Shown: positions 25,444 to 33,692 of the stretch, piece after piece | Layout of the letters: every line of letters starts with the position of its first letter | Numbering within the stretch: position 1 is the first letter of the stretch | DNA from: an uncultured Microbacterium sp. | GTDB lineage: Bacteria > Actinomycetota > Actinomycetes > Actinomycetales > Microbacteriaceae | Assembly: GCF_947488465.1 (NCBI RefSeq) | Contig: NZ_CANKZA010000002.1 | Span: 186,001 to 250,000 of the forward strand | Direction: 5' to 3' | Length of the DNA stretch: 64,000 nucleotides | Translations under genes and position numbers: made by a program | Notes under the pieces: model-generated | Seen by the model: the letters and a program-made list of their open reading frames with translations, nothing else | What the model was told of the DNA's origin: nothing | The model's database searches: none

Positions 25444-25471
25444 CACAAAACCTCCATGTGGAGGTTTTGTG
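25444..25471. promoter_or_regulatory. 28-bp palindromic TetR operator
   Basis: Perfect arms CACAAAACCTCCA (25444-25456) and its reverse complement (25459-25471) flank a 2-nt centre. It lies between the divergent isomerase operon and TetR gene, about 14 nt upstream of the TAGATT hexamer (25485) that serves the TetR gene. Length and symmetry fit a TetR dimer pair. Repression of both sides is inferred. Confidence 0.85.
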
Positions 25472-25496
25472 CTTCTCGCTCGACTAGATTGTTCCC

Positions 25497-26099
25497 ATGA
25501 CAGCATCCGCCGACGCCGCGCTGGGTCGACCCGGCCTCCAGCCCAAGGGCGTCGCACGTCGGCAAGAGATCCTCGACCGTGCGATCGGCGTGTTCCAGGA
25601 ACGCGGAGCCGACGGCACATCGCTGCGCCGCATCGCGGAAGCCCTCGGCGTGTCACACGCCGCACTGCTGCACTATTTCGACTCGCGCGAGCAGCTGCTG
25701 GTCGCCGTGTACGCGCACGCCGAAGCGCAGCGGGCGGCGCGGGCGCCGTCATCCAGCACCGGCGTCGAGGCGCTCCTCGAGGCGGCCGTCGCCAACGTCG
25801 ACGTCCCCGGCCTCGTGCAGCTGTACACGACGCTCCTGGCCGCGTCGCTGGAGGCCGGGAGCGACGTCGGCAAGCAGCACTTCTCGACCCGCTTCGAGCG
25901 CCTCCGGGCGCGACTGACGGCCGAGTTCGAGGCCGATCAGCGAGCCGGACGCATCCGCACCGATATCCCCGCCGCCGACATCGCGGCGCTCCTGATCGCG
26001 TCGTCCGACGGCCTGCAGATCCAGTGGCTCCTCGAGCCTTCGCTCGACCTCGAAAACACGCTGCGGAGCTTCGCAGCGCTGCTGCAGCCACCCGCCTGA
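25497..26099 (+). CDS. TetR-family regulator of the sugar operon
   Basis: A 200-residue repressor. The N-terminal helix-turn-helix reads RRQEILDRAIGVFQERG, TSLRRIAEALGVSHAALLHYF; the remainder is the ligand-binding helical domain with a typical C-terminal stretch DGLQIQWLLEP. It is divergent from the isomerase/oxidoreductase operon with the palindrome 25444-25471 between them. A TAGATT hexamer 6 nt before the ATG and no ribosome site suggest a leaderless mRNA. The ligand is unknown. Confidence 0.9.
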   Translation: MTASADAALGRPGLQPKGVARRQEILDRAIGVFQERGADGTSLRRIAEALGVSHAALLHYFDSREQLLVAVYAHAEAQRAARAPSSSTGVEALLEAAVANVDVPGLVQLYTTLLAASLEAGSDVGKQHFSTRFERLRARLTAEFEADQRAGRIRTDIPAADIAALLIASSDGLQIQWLLEPSLDLENTLRSFAALLQPPA

Positions 26100-26123
26100 G
26101 CCCGGCAGCACCCCGCGCGCGCA

Positions 26124-26201
26124 GGTTGCTGAGGAGATGTCGCGTTCTGAGGACCGGATGCCGGGGATTCCCCCTCAGGAAGCTCCATCTCCGCAGCAGC
26201 C
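26124..26201. repeat. Four-word inverted element E (CTGAGG core, degenerate)
   Basis: Direct words CTGAGG at 26129 and 26147 (18 bp apart) are followed by CCTCAG at 26173 and CCGCAG at 26191 (18 bp apart). The outer arms 26124-26139 and 26186-26201 match as inverted repeats at 14 of 16 positions. It sits between the convergent TetR and beta-galactosidase genes, so it can serve both as a terminator. The plan is that of the GAGAC elements, with a period of 18. Confidence 0.6.
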
Positions 26202-26215
26202 CATGCTGCGGAGCG

Positions 26216-28252
26216 CTACGCGGCGGGCTCGGCGACGATCACGACCTCGCGCGGCTGGATCTCGATCGTGGCGCCGGGGGCACCGGCATCCGTCCCGAAA
26301 CGAGCGCCGGTCGGCGTGAGTGTGACGACCTCGTCGGTGCGGTTCGCGAAGAACTCGTACCGGATGCCGTCACCTGCCCGCGTGATGATCTCGAGCTTCC
26401 CGCCGGCGGTCCGCTCGTCGCCGCGGAGCGCATCGATGTCGCTGAGGCTCCGGAGCACGCCCGTGACACCCTCGACGCCGAGGTCGGCCGACACATAGGT
26501 CGCCGACCCCGCACCCACGCGGCGCCGGGTCACGGCGGGCTCCCCCGCCAGGTCACCGGACGCATACGTGTCGAGCACCTCGACGTCGTCGCCGAGGCGG
26601 ATGATCCGCTCGCTCCAGTTCGTCGCCGACGCACCCGAGGCCAGCTTCTCCGGCGCCAGCAGCGGCACGAACTCCTCGACCGTGAGACCCACGAGCTCGC
26701 GCAGTGCCCCGGGGTATCCCCCCAGCCACACACGGTCGTATTCGTCGACCGTCCCGGAGAAGTAGGTCGTGATGAGGTGACGACCGTCCGCGACGATCTG
26801 CTCGAGACGGCCGCGCAGGTCGTCGGTGACGACGTGGAGCATCGGCGCGATCACGACGTCGTAGTCGTCGAACGACGCGTCGACCGGCACGACATCGGCC
26901 CGGATGCCGAGATCGAGCAACGCGAAGTACCAGCTCAGTGCCTCTTCGTCGTAGCGCAGCAGCTCGGTCGGGTGGGAGTCGCGACCGCTCACCCACCACG
27001 AGATGTAGTCGAACGCGATGGCAACACGCGCCTTCTCGCGGTGTGCTCCGGTCATCGGCGCGATCGCCTGCAGCTCGGCGCCGAGCGCCACGACGTCACG
27101 GAACACCCGACTGTCGGCGCCCGCGTGCGGGACCATGCCCGAGTGGTACCGCTCGCCGCCGGCGCGCGACTGGCGCCACTGGAAGTAGCAGACACCGTCA
27201 GCACCGTGCGCGACGTGGGTCAGCGCATCGCGCATGAGCTCGCCGGGCCGCTTGGGCGGGTTGATCTCACGCCAGTTGACGGCGCTCGTCGCGTGCTCCA
27301 TGAGCAACCACGGCCGTCCTTCGGCGATGTTTCCGGTCAAATTCGCCCAGAACGACAGGTCGTCACGGCCGCGCGGGCCCGGACGCAGGTAGTGGTCGTT
27401 CGAGACGAAGTCGACGTCGCCGGTCCACGACGGGTAGTCGATGTCGCGGATGTTCTGGGCGACCATGAAGTTGGTCGTCCTCGGCACACCGGGGGTGAGT
27501 TCGGCGAGCACCGCGGCCTCCGCACGCAGGTGATCACGCTGCGCGTCGGAGGAGAATCGCTGGAAGTCCAGCTGCTGGCCCGGGTTGCGCTGCGCGGCGG
27601 CGACGCGCGGCGGGAGGATCTCGTCCCATTCGCTGTAGTGCTGCGACCAGAACGCCGTGCCCCACACGTCGTTGAGCGCGTCAAGCGAGGTGTAGTGCTC
27701 CTGCAGCCAGATACGGAAGGCGCGCGCGGCGTCGTCGGAGAAGTCGTAGAGGTTGTGGCACCCGAGCTCATTGCCGATGTGCCACGCGACGAGCGCGGGG
27801 TGGTCGGCGTAGCGGGTCGCGAGCTGGCGCACGAGCCGCAGGGCGTACTCGCGGAAGATCGGCGACGTCGGGCGCCAGTGCTGGCGGCCACCCGGGGAGA
27901 GAATCGTGCCGTCGGCCGTGACCGGCAGGACCTCGGGATGCTTGGTCGTCAGCCACGCGGGCGGCGACGCGGTCGCGGTGGCGAGGTCGACGTCGATCCC
28001 GTTCTCGTGGAGCAGGTCGATGATGTCATCGAGCCAATCGAAGTCCCACTCGCCCTCGCGTGGCTCGAGGAGCGCCCACGAGAAGATCCCGAGCGAGACG
28101 ATGTTCACGCCCGCTTCGCGCATGAGCCGCACATCCTCGGCCCACACCTCGCGGGGCCATTGCTCCGGGTTGTAGTCCGCGCCGTAGCGCATCTTCCCGG
28201 CGCCGAGCGCGCCATCCTTCACCCATTGATACGTCGTTGCATCCGTTGCCAT
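26216..28252 (-). CDS. GH42 beta-galactosidase
   Basis: Retaining glycosidase, 678 residues. The N-terminal TIM barrel opens with MRYGADYNPEQWP and FSWALLEPREGEWDFDWLD. The acid/base Glu is in AWHIGNELGCHN (about residue 155) and the nucleophile Glu in WLLMEHATSAVNWR. The trimerisation and C-terminal domains follow. It hydrolyses beta-galactosides inside the cell; no signal peptide is seen. TAGGCT lies 6 nt before the ATG, so the mRNA is probably leaderless. A TetR gene diverges from it. Confidence 0.95.
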   Translation of the reverse strand: MATDATTYQWVKDGALGAGKMRYGADYNPEQWPREVWAEDVRLMREAGVNIVSLGIFSWALLEPREGEWDFDWLDDIIDLLHENGIDVDLATATASPPAWLTTKHPEVLPVTADGTILSPGGRQHWRPTSPIFREYALRLVRQLATRYADHPALVAWHIGNELGCHNLYDFSDDAARAFRIWLQEHYTSLDALNDVWGTAFWSQHYSEWDEILPPRVAAAQRNPGQQLDFQRFSSDAQRDHLRAEAAVLAELTPGVPRTTNFMVAQNIRDIDYPSWTGDVDFVSNDHYLRPGPRGRDDLSFWANLTGNIAEGRPWLLMEHATSAVNWREINPPKRPGELMRDALTHVAHGADGVCYFQWRQSRAGGERYHSGMVPHAGADSRVFRDVVALGAELQAIAPMTGAHREKARVAIAFDYISWWVSGRDSHPTELLRYDEEALSWYFALLDLGIRADVVPVDASFDDYDVVIAPMLHVVTDDLRGRLEQIVADGRHLITTYFSGTVDEYDRVWLGGYPGALRELVGLTVEEFVPLLAPEKLASGASATNWSERIIRLGDDVEVLDTYASGDLAGEPAVTRRRVGAGSATYVSADLGVEGVTGVLRSLSDIDALRGDERTAGGKLEIITRAGDGIRYEFFANRTDEVVTLTPTGARFGTDAGAPGATIEIQPREVVIVAEPAA

Positions 28253-28273
28253 GGACTCAGCCTATCCCAAAGA

Positions 28274-28287
28274 CGTGCAGGTGCACG
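28274..28287. promoter_or_regulatory. Candidate operator between beta-galactosidase and TetR genes
   Basis: CGTGCA (28274-28279) and TGCACG (28282-28287) form a dyad with a GG centre in the 65-bp divergent gap. A second weaker dyad, GGTTT (28287-28291) and AAACC (28298-28302), lies beside it. Both -10 hexamers (28259-28264 minus, 28306-28311 plus) flank the site. Binding by the adjacent TetR is inferred. Confidence 0.5.
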
Positions 28288-28317
28288 GTTTACAGCGAAA
28301 CCCGCTAGCCTCGAGCC

Positions 28318-28932
28318 ATGACTGATCCCGGCCGCCGCGGCCCGTACGCCAAGACGGCCGAGCGGCGCAGCGACATCATCGCGTCGGCGACGGCGGTCTT
28401 CGCCGCATACGGCTACCACGGCGGGTCACTGCGGCAGATCGCGAAAGACCTGGACCTCGGCCTGACGACCCTGATGCACCACTTCCCCACGAAGGTCGCG
28501 CTCCTGGAAGCCGTCCTGGAGCAAGAAGATGCCGCGAACCCGGACTTTCCCGACCGTTCTCGCCGCGACGGCTTCATCCCCAGCATCCTCGACATCGTCG
28601 AGCGGAACCTCGCACGCCGCGAGCTCGTCCGGATGTTCTCGATCGTCTCGGCCGAAGCCACCCATCCCGAGCACGAGGCGCACGCCTGGTTGCTGCACCG
28701 CTACGGCGAGGTCACCGCGAGCTACGCCGAGCTGATCTCCTTCGATCGCGCGGCGGGGCGGATCACGACCGGCGGCGATCCGGAGCGTCTCGGGCAGCTG
28801 ATCGTGAGCGGATGGGAGGGCATCCAGATCCGCTGGCTCGCCGACGACAGCGATCCGGTCGCCGCGATGCGACTACTGCTCGACGCGCTCCTCCTGCCGG
28901 TCACCCCGGGGCTCAACCGACCGGTTCGCTGA
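28318..28932 (+). CDS. TetR-family regulator divergent from GH42 gene
   Basis: A 204-residue repressor with an N-terminal HTH (GPYAKTAERRSDIIASATAV, GGSLRQIAKDLDLGLTTLMHHF) and a C-terminal domain with GWEGIQIRWL near residue 165. A GPYAKT-type start is common among sugar-linked TetR regulators of Microbacterium relatives. A TAGCCT hexamer 6 nt before the ATG suggests a leaderless mRNA. The 3' end overlaps the convergent EamA gene by 20 bp. Probable control of the beta-galactosidase is by position only. Confidence 0.9.
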   Translation: MTDPGRRGPYAKTAERRSDIIASATAVFAAYGYHGGSLRQIAKDLDLGLTTLMHHFPTKVALLEAVLEQEDAANPDFPDRSRRDGFIPSILDIVERNLARRELVRMFSIVSAEATHPEHEAHAWLLHRYGEVTASYAELISFDRAAGRITTGGDPERLGQLIVSGWEGIQIRWLADDSDPVAAMRLLLDALLLPVTPGLNRPVR

Positions 28933-29782
28933 CGGCGCGCGCGGCGCGGCCGGTCGCGCGGACGGCACCGATCGAGGCCGCGATCACGAGCGCGATCCCC
29001 ACGAGTTCCAGCCACGCGAGGTACTGACCGAGCAGGACGAAGCCCGCGAGCGCGGCCGTCGCCGGCGCCAGGCTCATCAGAATCGCAAATGCGGATGCCG
29101 GGAGCCGGCGCAGCGCGATCAGCTCGAGCGCGTACGGGATCGTCGAGCTGAGAATGGCGACAGCCGCTCCGATCCCGAGGATCTCAGGCCGCAACAGTGC
29201 GCCCCCCGCATCCATGACACCGAACGGAAGCGACACGACCGCACCGACGAGCATCGCGAGCGCCAGCCCGTCGAGCTTCGGGAAGGCAGCCCCCACGCGC
29301 GCGGAGGCGAGAATGTAGAACGCCCAGGTCGCGGCCGCGCCGAGCGCGAAGAGCACGCCGACGGGATCGAGGCGATCCCAGCCACCCCCGCCGAGCGCGA
29401 AGACGCCGGCCAGAGCGAGCCCTGCCCAGAGCCACGCCGAGCGGCGACGGCTGGCGACGACCGAAAGGACGAGGGGCCCGAGCACCTCGATGGTCACGGT
29501 AACGCCCAGCGGCAAGCGCTCGAGCGCGAGGTAGAAGAAGCCGTTCATGAGCGCGAGCACGCCACCGAGCCACAACACACCGCGCCAGGCGGAGGCCCCG
29601 TACCCGCGCAACCGCGGACGTGCGATCAGCAGCAGCACGATGGCCGAGAACACCAGTCGGAGCATGACCATGCCGAGCGGTCCGACATCGTCGAACAGCA
29701 GATACGCGAGCGAGGCGCCCACTTCCTGGCACGCGAGACCGACGACGACCAGCGCGACGGCCGCGGGGGCGGTCGCCTTCAC
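28913..29782 (-). CDS. EamA-family (RhtA-like) exporter
   Basis: A 289-residue transporter of the drug/metabolite superfamily with ten hydrophobic helices in two EamA repeats (GASLAYLLFDDVGPLGMVMLR; GVLFALGAAATWAFYILAS). Such proteins export amino acids or other small metabolites. The GTG at 29782 gives the family length; no good ribosome site is visible. It lies 16 nt after the serine hydrolase gene in transcription order, so the two may be co-transcribed. Confidence 0.85.
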   Translation of the reverse strand: MKATAPAAVALVVVGLACQEVGASLAYLLFDDVGPLGMVMLRLVFSAIVLLLIARPRLRGYGASAWRGVLWLGGVLALMNGFFYLALERLPLGVTVTIEVLGPLVLSVVASRRRSAWLWAGLALAGVFALGGGGWDRLDPVGVLFALGAAATWAFYILASARVGAAFPKLDGLALAMLVGAVVSLPFGVMDAGGALLRPEILGIGAAVAILSSTIPYALELIALRRLPASAFAILMSLAPATAALAGFVLLGQYLAWLELVGIALVIAASIGAVRATGRAARAVSEPVG

Positions 29783-29798
29783 GACCGGGCGCGCGCGA

Positions 29799-31049
29799 TC
29801 ACGGAATCGGGCAGACGGCCGCGCCCACGAGCTGCGCCGACATGTCCTCCGCCGTCCACGGGAGGCCCGCCTCGGGCAGAGCCTGACCGGCGGCCGCGGG
29901 AGCCTTCGACGCGATCGCGGCGAGTTGCCATGCGAGCACGCGCGCGATGTCGCCACCGGCGCGTGAGTTGTTGAGCACCACCACGACGCTCATTCCCGTG
30001 TTCTTGTCGGCGAAGGCAGCGGTGAGGTATCCAGGCACCGACCCGTACTGACCGATGAGGTCACCGGCCTGGTACGTGCCACCCGTCGCCGTGAACCATG
30101 CCGGTCCGTCGGCGACCACGGGAAGGGGGCTGTCGAAACGCGCGTCGACGTCGAACGATCGCGCCCCGATCGCGAGCGCCTGCACGTAGCGTCCGAGCTC
30201 GGTGACATCCGTTTCCACCCCGAACGCGGTGAATCCGGCCGACGGCGACACTCCGGTCACGTCGGTCGGTGCCGCACACGCGACCGCGCCGTCGACATCT
30301 CCGGACAGCAGCCCGTGGAGGGTCGAGGTGTTCGCGGACGCCAGCTGCGTCCGGGTGAGCCCGAGCGGCTGTGCGACGTGCTGCTCATAGAGCGCGGCTG
30401 CCGATGAGCCGGAGGCGTTCTCCAACGCCAGTCCCAGGAGAAGGTATCCGGTGGCCGAATCACGGAATGCCGCGCCCGACTCGCCGCCGATGCCCTGCGC
30501 GGTCCCGTACGCCAGCAGTTCCCGGGCGTTCCAGGTACGCGCGGGATTGGCCAGCATCCGCCCGGTCAGTCGGTCGGTGTACGAGCCGAGGCCTGCCGTA
30601 GAGTCGCACAGCTCGCCGAGGCTGATCTCGCTGTCCATCGGAACGCCGCGCACCCAGTCGGTGACCGGATCATCGAGGGAAACGGTGCCCTGGTCGACTA
30701 GTGCGTACAACACATCGCACGTCATGGCCCGCGTCATCGAGCCGGCTTTGAAGGTCATGTCGGGCGTCACCGGTTCGCCGCCCGGCGTCGAGGTACCCAG
30801 CCCCGCGACCCAGGACCCCGCCCACGGCGCCCACACGCCGACGATCGCGCCACTCGACCCGGTCGCCGCGATTGCTTGGTCCATGGCGGCCTGCAGTTGT
30901 GCCTGCGTGTCGTCGGGGAGTGCGGCATCCACCTGCGTGGGAAGCTCGACCTCGATATCGGAATCAGCCGCGCACGCGGATACCCCGAAGAGCAATGCGG
31001 CTGCGCCGACGACCGCGACCAGCCGGCGCGTCAGTTGGGAACGCCGCAT
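29799..31049 (-). CDS. Beta-lactamase-fold lipoprotein lacking the catalytic motifs
   Basis: A 416-residue exported protein with a signal peptide and lipobox VSAC. The fold of class C beta-lactamase/DD-peptidase-like serine hydrolases is clear: FKAGSMTRAMTC, LCDSTAGLGSY, ATGYLLLGLALENASG, GYLTAAFADKNTGMSVVVVLNN. The catalytic SxxK is SMTR (Lys to Arg at about residue 107), the YxN motif is replaced by DSA (about 197-199), and the third motif reads GSVPGYLT. It is therefore probably not a normal serine hydrolase; a binding or regulatory role is possible. Confidence 0.8.
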   Translation of the reverse strand: MRRSQLTRRLVAVVGAAALLFGVSACAADSDIEVELPTQVDAALPDDTQAQLQAAMDQAIAATGSSGAIVGVWAPWAGSWVAGLGTSTPGGEPVTPDMTFKAGSMTRAMTCDVLYALVDQGTVSLDDPVTDWVRGVPMDSEISLGELCDSTAGLGSYTDRLTGRMLANPARTWNARELLAYGTAQGIGGESGAAFRDSATGYLLLGLALENASGSSAAALYEQHVAQPLGLTRTQLASANTSTLHGLLSGDVDGAVACAAPTDVTGVSPSAGFTAFGVETDVTELGRYVQALAIGARSFDVDARFDSPLPVVADGPAWFTATGGTYQAGDLIGQYGSVPGYLTAAFADKNTGMSVVVVLNNSRAGGDIARVLAWQLAAIASKAPAAAGQALPEAGLPWTAEDMSAQLVGAAVCPIP

Positions 31050-31139
31050 TTTCACCCCCGAATGGTGTTGCTTCCAGCGTAGATCACTTCGCATACCGGG
31101 CCGATCATCTATCCACGCCCGCGTGAATAGGGTGGACGC

Positions 31140-31451
31140 ATGCCGCACATTTTCGAGCCCGAAGCACTCTCGGGTGTCCTCGGACACATGAACAACGACC
31201 ACGTCGACGACAACCTGCTCATCGCACGGGCTTTCTCGCCGCTGGCCGATGTCGTCCACTCCGAGATGACGACGTTCGACGGCGAGCGGGGGCAATGGCA
31301 TGTGATCACGGCAGACGGTGCCGAAGATGTCATCTCGGTGCCGTGGCCCGGCGGGCCGATCACCGAGCGGCGCGAGGTGCGCCGCGAAATCGTGGCGCTC
31401 TATGACGCCGCCTGTGCACGCCTCGGGATCACGCCGCGGCCGCACGAATGA
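31140..31451 (+). CDS. DUF2470 heme-linked protein
   Basis: A 103-residue protein with the DUF2470 start: LSGVLGHMNNDHVDDNLLIARAF. DUF2470 forms the C-terminal domain of HugZ-type heme-degrading proteins, and a stand-alone copy directly before heme oxygenase suggests a heme-binding accessory. TAGGGT lies 6 nt before the ATG, so its mRNA is probably leaderless. It is followed by the iron box of hmuO. Confidence 0.85.
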   Translation: MPHIFEPEALSGVLGHMNNDHVDDNLLIARAFSPLADVVHSEMTTFDGERGQWHVITADGAEDVISVPWPGGPITERREVRREIVALYDAACARLGITPRPHE

Positions 31452-31458
31452 AAAACCT

Positions 31459-31489
31459 TCAGGTTAGCTGTACCTAACTCCGCTATAGT
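31459..31489 (+). promoter_or_regulatory. DtxR/IdeR iron box and -10 of the heme oxygenase gene
   Basis: The 19-bp site 31459-31477 (TCAGGTTAGCTGTACCTAA) matches the DtxR/IdeR consensus at 14 of 19 positions, including AGGT...ACCTAA. It overlaps the expected -35 region. The -10 hexamer TATAGT (31484-31489) lies 7 nt before the GTG start. Iron-bound DtxR/IdeR would repress heme oxygenase when iron is plentiful. Confidence 0.8.
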
Positions 31490-31496
31490 CGGTGGC

Positions 31497-32147
31497 GTGA
31501 CCGACACGATCTCTTTCTCGACCGCTCTGCGCGAGCGGTCCCGCAGCGCGCACTCCGTCAGCGAGCACGCCGGTTTCATGGATGACCTCATGCGCGGCAA
31601 GGGCACACGCGAGGACTATGTCGCTCTCGTCGCCCAACACTGGTTCATCTACGAGGCACTCGAAGGTGCCGCCGAGCGGATGAAGGAATCGCCCATCGCG
31701 GCACCGTTCCTCAGCGACAAGCTCACGCGCCTGCCGGCGCTCGAGGCCGATCTCGCCTTCCTCATCGGACCGGATTGGCGCGCGCAGATCGCTCCGCTGC
31801 CGACGACCGTGCGCTACGTCGACCGCATCCGTGAGGTCGGTGCGACGTGGCCGGGCGGGTTCGTCGCGCACCATTACACGCGGTACCTCGGAGACCTGTC
31901 CGGCGGCCTCTTCATCGGCAAGCTCATGGCGCGCCAGTTCGGGTTCGACACCAACGGCATCGGCTTCTATCTGTTCGCCGACATCGCGGATCCGGCATCC
32001 TTCAAGGAGGTCTACCGTGAGCAACTCGACGCTGCCGGCTGGGATGCCGCCGAGCGCGAGCGCGTGGTCGACGAGGTCCTGCTGGCCTACCAGCTGAACA
32101 CCGATCTGTTCCTCGACCTGGCCGCCGCGAAGCCGACCGCCGCCTAA
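31497..32147 (+). CDS. hmuO: Biliverdin-producing heme oxygenase
   Basis: Cleaves heme to biliverdin, CO and Fe(II), freeing iron. The 216-residue protein has the all-helical HO fold: proximal His region RSAHSVSEHAGFMDDL, EDYVALVAQHWFIYEALE, and the distal-helix signature HHYTRYLGDLSGGLFIGKL. It starts at GTG with no ribosome site, 7 nt after TATAGT, and is preceded by an iron box. The DUF2470 gene lies just upstream on the same strand. Confidence 0.95.
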   Translation: MTDTISFSTALRERSRSAHSVSEHAGFMDDLMRGKGTREDYVALVAQHWFIYEALEGAAERMKESPIAAPFLSDKLTRLPALEADLAFLIGPDWRAQIAPLPTTVRYVDRIREVGATWPGGFVAHHYTRYLGDLSGGLFIGKLMARQFGFDTNGIGFYLFADIADPASFKEVYREQLDAAGWDAAERERVVDEVLLAYQLNTDLFLDLAAAKPTAA

Positions 32148-32171
32148 CCCCGCGCGCGCTCCTCCTCCGAC

Positions 32172-32244
32172 CGCGAGACACTGTCGCTGCACCGAGACAC
32201 CCGCCGTGCGCACGTGTCTCGGTGCACCAACGGTGTCTCGCGGA
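32172..32244. repeat. Four-word inverted element B (CGAGACAC)
   Basis: CGAGACAC occurs at 32175 and 32194 (19 bp apart), and GTGTCTCG at 32215 and 32234 (19 bp apart). Outer arms CCGCGAGACAC (32172-32182) and their complement (32234-32244) are perfect, as are 13-bp inner arms (32189-32201 and 32215-32227). From first to last core word the element spans 67 bp, the same as elements C and D. It lies between the convergent hmuO and helicase genes and probably terminates both. Confidence 0.85.
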
Positions 32245-32266
32245 AGTTCGGGCGGGGATGCCGGGG

Positions 32267-33667
32267 TCAGCGGGCGGCCGCGGCGCGGACGCCGGCCATG
32301 AAGCGGCGGACATCCGCGTCGACCAGGATGTCGGCGGGGCGGAGCGGGCGCGACAGATAGAGCCCATCGAGGGAAGTCAGGCGCGACAGTGCGACGTAGG
32401 TCTGGCCCGGGGCGAACGCGCCCGAACCCAGGTCGATGATGGCGCGGTCGTAGGTCTTTCCCTGCGACTTGTGGATCGTCACGGCCCACGCCAGGCGCAG
32501 CGGAAACTGAGTGAACTCGGCGACGATGTCGCGCGTGAGCTTGCGCGATCCCGGGTCGTACGCATAGCGGAATCTCTCCCATACGGCCGGCTCGACGTCA
32601 TGCTCCTCGCCGTCGAGCTCGACGCGCACCGACGCACCGGCGATTCGGATCACCGTCCCGATCGATCCGTTGACCCAGCGGGGTCCGTCCCCGCCATACC
32701 CCGCAATGTCGTTGCGGAGGAACATCACCTGGGCGCCGACCTTGAGCTGCAGCTCCGCATCGGCGGGGTGGGCGGCATCGCCTCGCCCGAAATCGCCGCT
32801 GATCTCGGCCCGCGCCGTCTGCACCGGCCCCGGAAGCGCATCGAGATGACGCTGGTTGATGCGGTTGACGATGTCGTTGCGCGTGGCCAGCGTGATGATC
32901 GGGGGCTCCTCGCCCGTCGGCTCCGGCGGCACGCGCGCGCCGGCCGCGTTGAGCGCGCCGGCGATCTCGGCCGTGACCACGCCGTGGCGCACGGCGTTGA
33001 GCATGGCCTTGAACCCGTCGTCGGCTTGACGGTGGATCTCGCGCAGCTCGCGGATGTGCAACGGCGCACCCACACGGCCGAGATCGAGCAACCCGTCCGA
33101 GCGGATGGCGGACCCGTCCGCCGACGGCCCCGCCCACACCTGCGCGTCGAAGAACCAGAACGAGCGGTAGTGATCCTGGATGTAACGCAGTTCATCGCCG
33201 CGGGGCGGCACCGGCGAAAGCTGATAGGGATCGCCGAACATCACGACCTGCACGCCGCCGAAGGGCTCCGAGCGCTTCCGCCGGGCTTGGCGCAACGATC
33301 GATCGATCCCGTCCATGACGTCGGCGTTGACCATCGAGATCTCGTCGATGACGAGCGTGTCGATCGCGTTCAGGATCTTGCGCGTCGGCTCGGACTGCTC
33401 GAGCTCGCTGTCGGCGATGAGGCCGATCGGCAACCGGAACAGCGAGTGGATCGTCTGCCCTTCGACGTTGAGCGCCGCCACACCGGTCGGAGCGCAGACA
33501 GCGATCTGTTTGTCGGTGTTCCACGCGAGATGCTGCAGCAGCGTGGACTTGCCCGTGCCGGCACGCCCGGTGATGAACACGTGCTCGCGCGTGTCCTCGA
33601 TCAGGCGGAACAGCGCTTCCTGCTCGGCGGACAGGGGCGGCGTGCTCATCCTCACCATGCTAACCAT
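32267..33667 (-). CDS. PIF1-like ATP-dependent DNA helicase
   Basis: Superfamily 1B helicase, 466 residues. Walker A: FITGRAGTGKST; Walker B: TLVIDEISMVNADVMD; motif III: VMFGDPYQLSPV; C-terminal motifs HKSQGKTYDRAIID and YVALSRLTSLDGLYLS. It unwinds DNA 5' to 3' in related proteins. The ATG at 33667 has GGAAAGG 6 nt upstream and is preferred to later ATGs (33658, 33649). It stands alone, divergent by 25 bp from the next gene. Confidence 0.9.
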   Translation of the reverse strand: MVSMVRMSTPPLSAEQEALFRLIEDTREHVFITGRAGTGKSTLLQHLAWNTDKQIAVCAPTGVAALNVEGQTIHSLFRLPIGLIADSELEQSEPTRKILNAIDTLVIDEISMVNADVMDGIDRSLRQARRKRSEPFGGVQVVMFGDPYQLSPVPPRGDELRYIQDHYRSFWFFDAQVWAGPSADGSAIRSDGLLDLGRVGAPLHIRELREIHRQADDGFKAMLNAVRHGVVTAEIAGALNAAGARVPPEPTGEEPPIITLATRNDIVNRINQRHLDALPGPVQTARAEISGDFGRGDAAHPADAELQLKVGAQVMFLRNDIAGYGGDGPRWVNGSIGTVIRIAGASVRVELDGEEHDVEPAVWERFRYAYDPGSRKLTRDIVAEFTQFPLRLAWAVTIHKSQGKTYDRAIIDLGSGAFAPGQTYVALSRLTSLDGLYLSRPLRPADILVDADVRRFMAGVRAAAAR

Positions 33668-33692
33668 CAGGCGCCTTTCCTAGACTGAATCC

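Noticed and set aside
24713..28321. Very long forward open frame (about 1200 codons)
   Set aside because: It runs antisense to the isomerase and GH42 genes and its product is low-complexity Arg/Asp/Val-rich sequence, a normal by-product of GC-rich codons.
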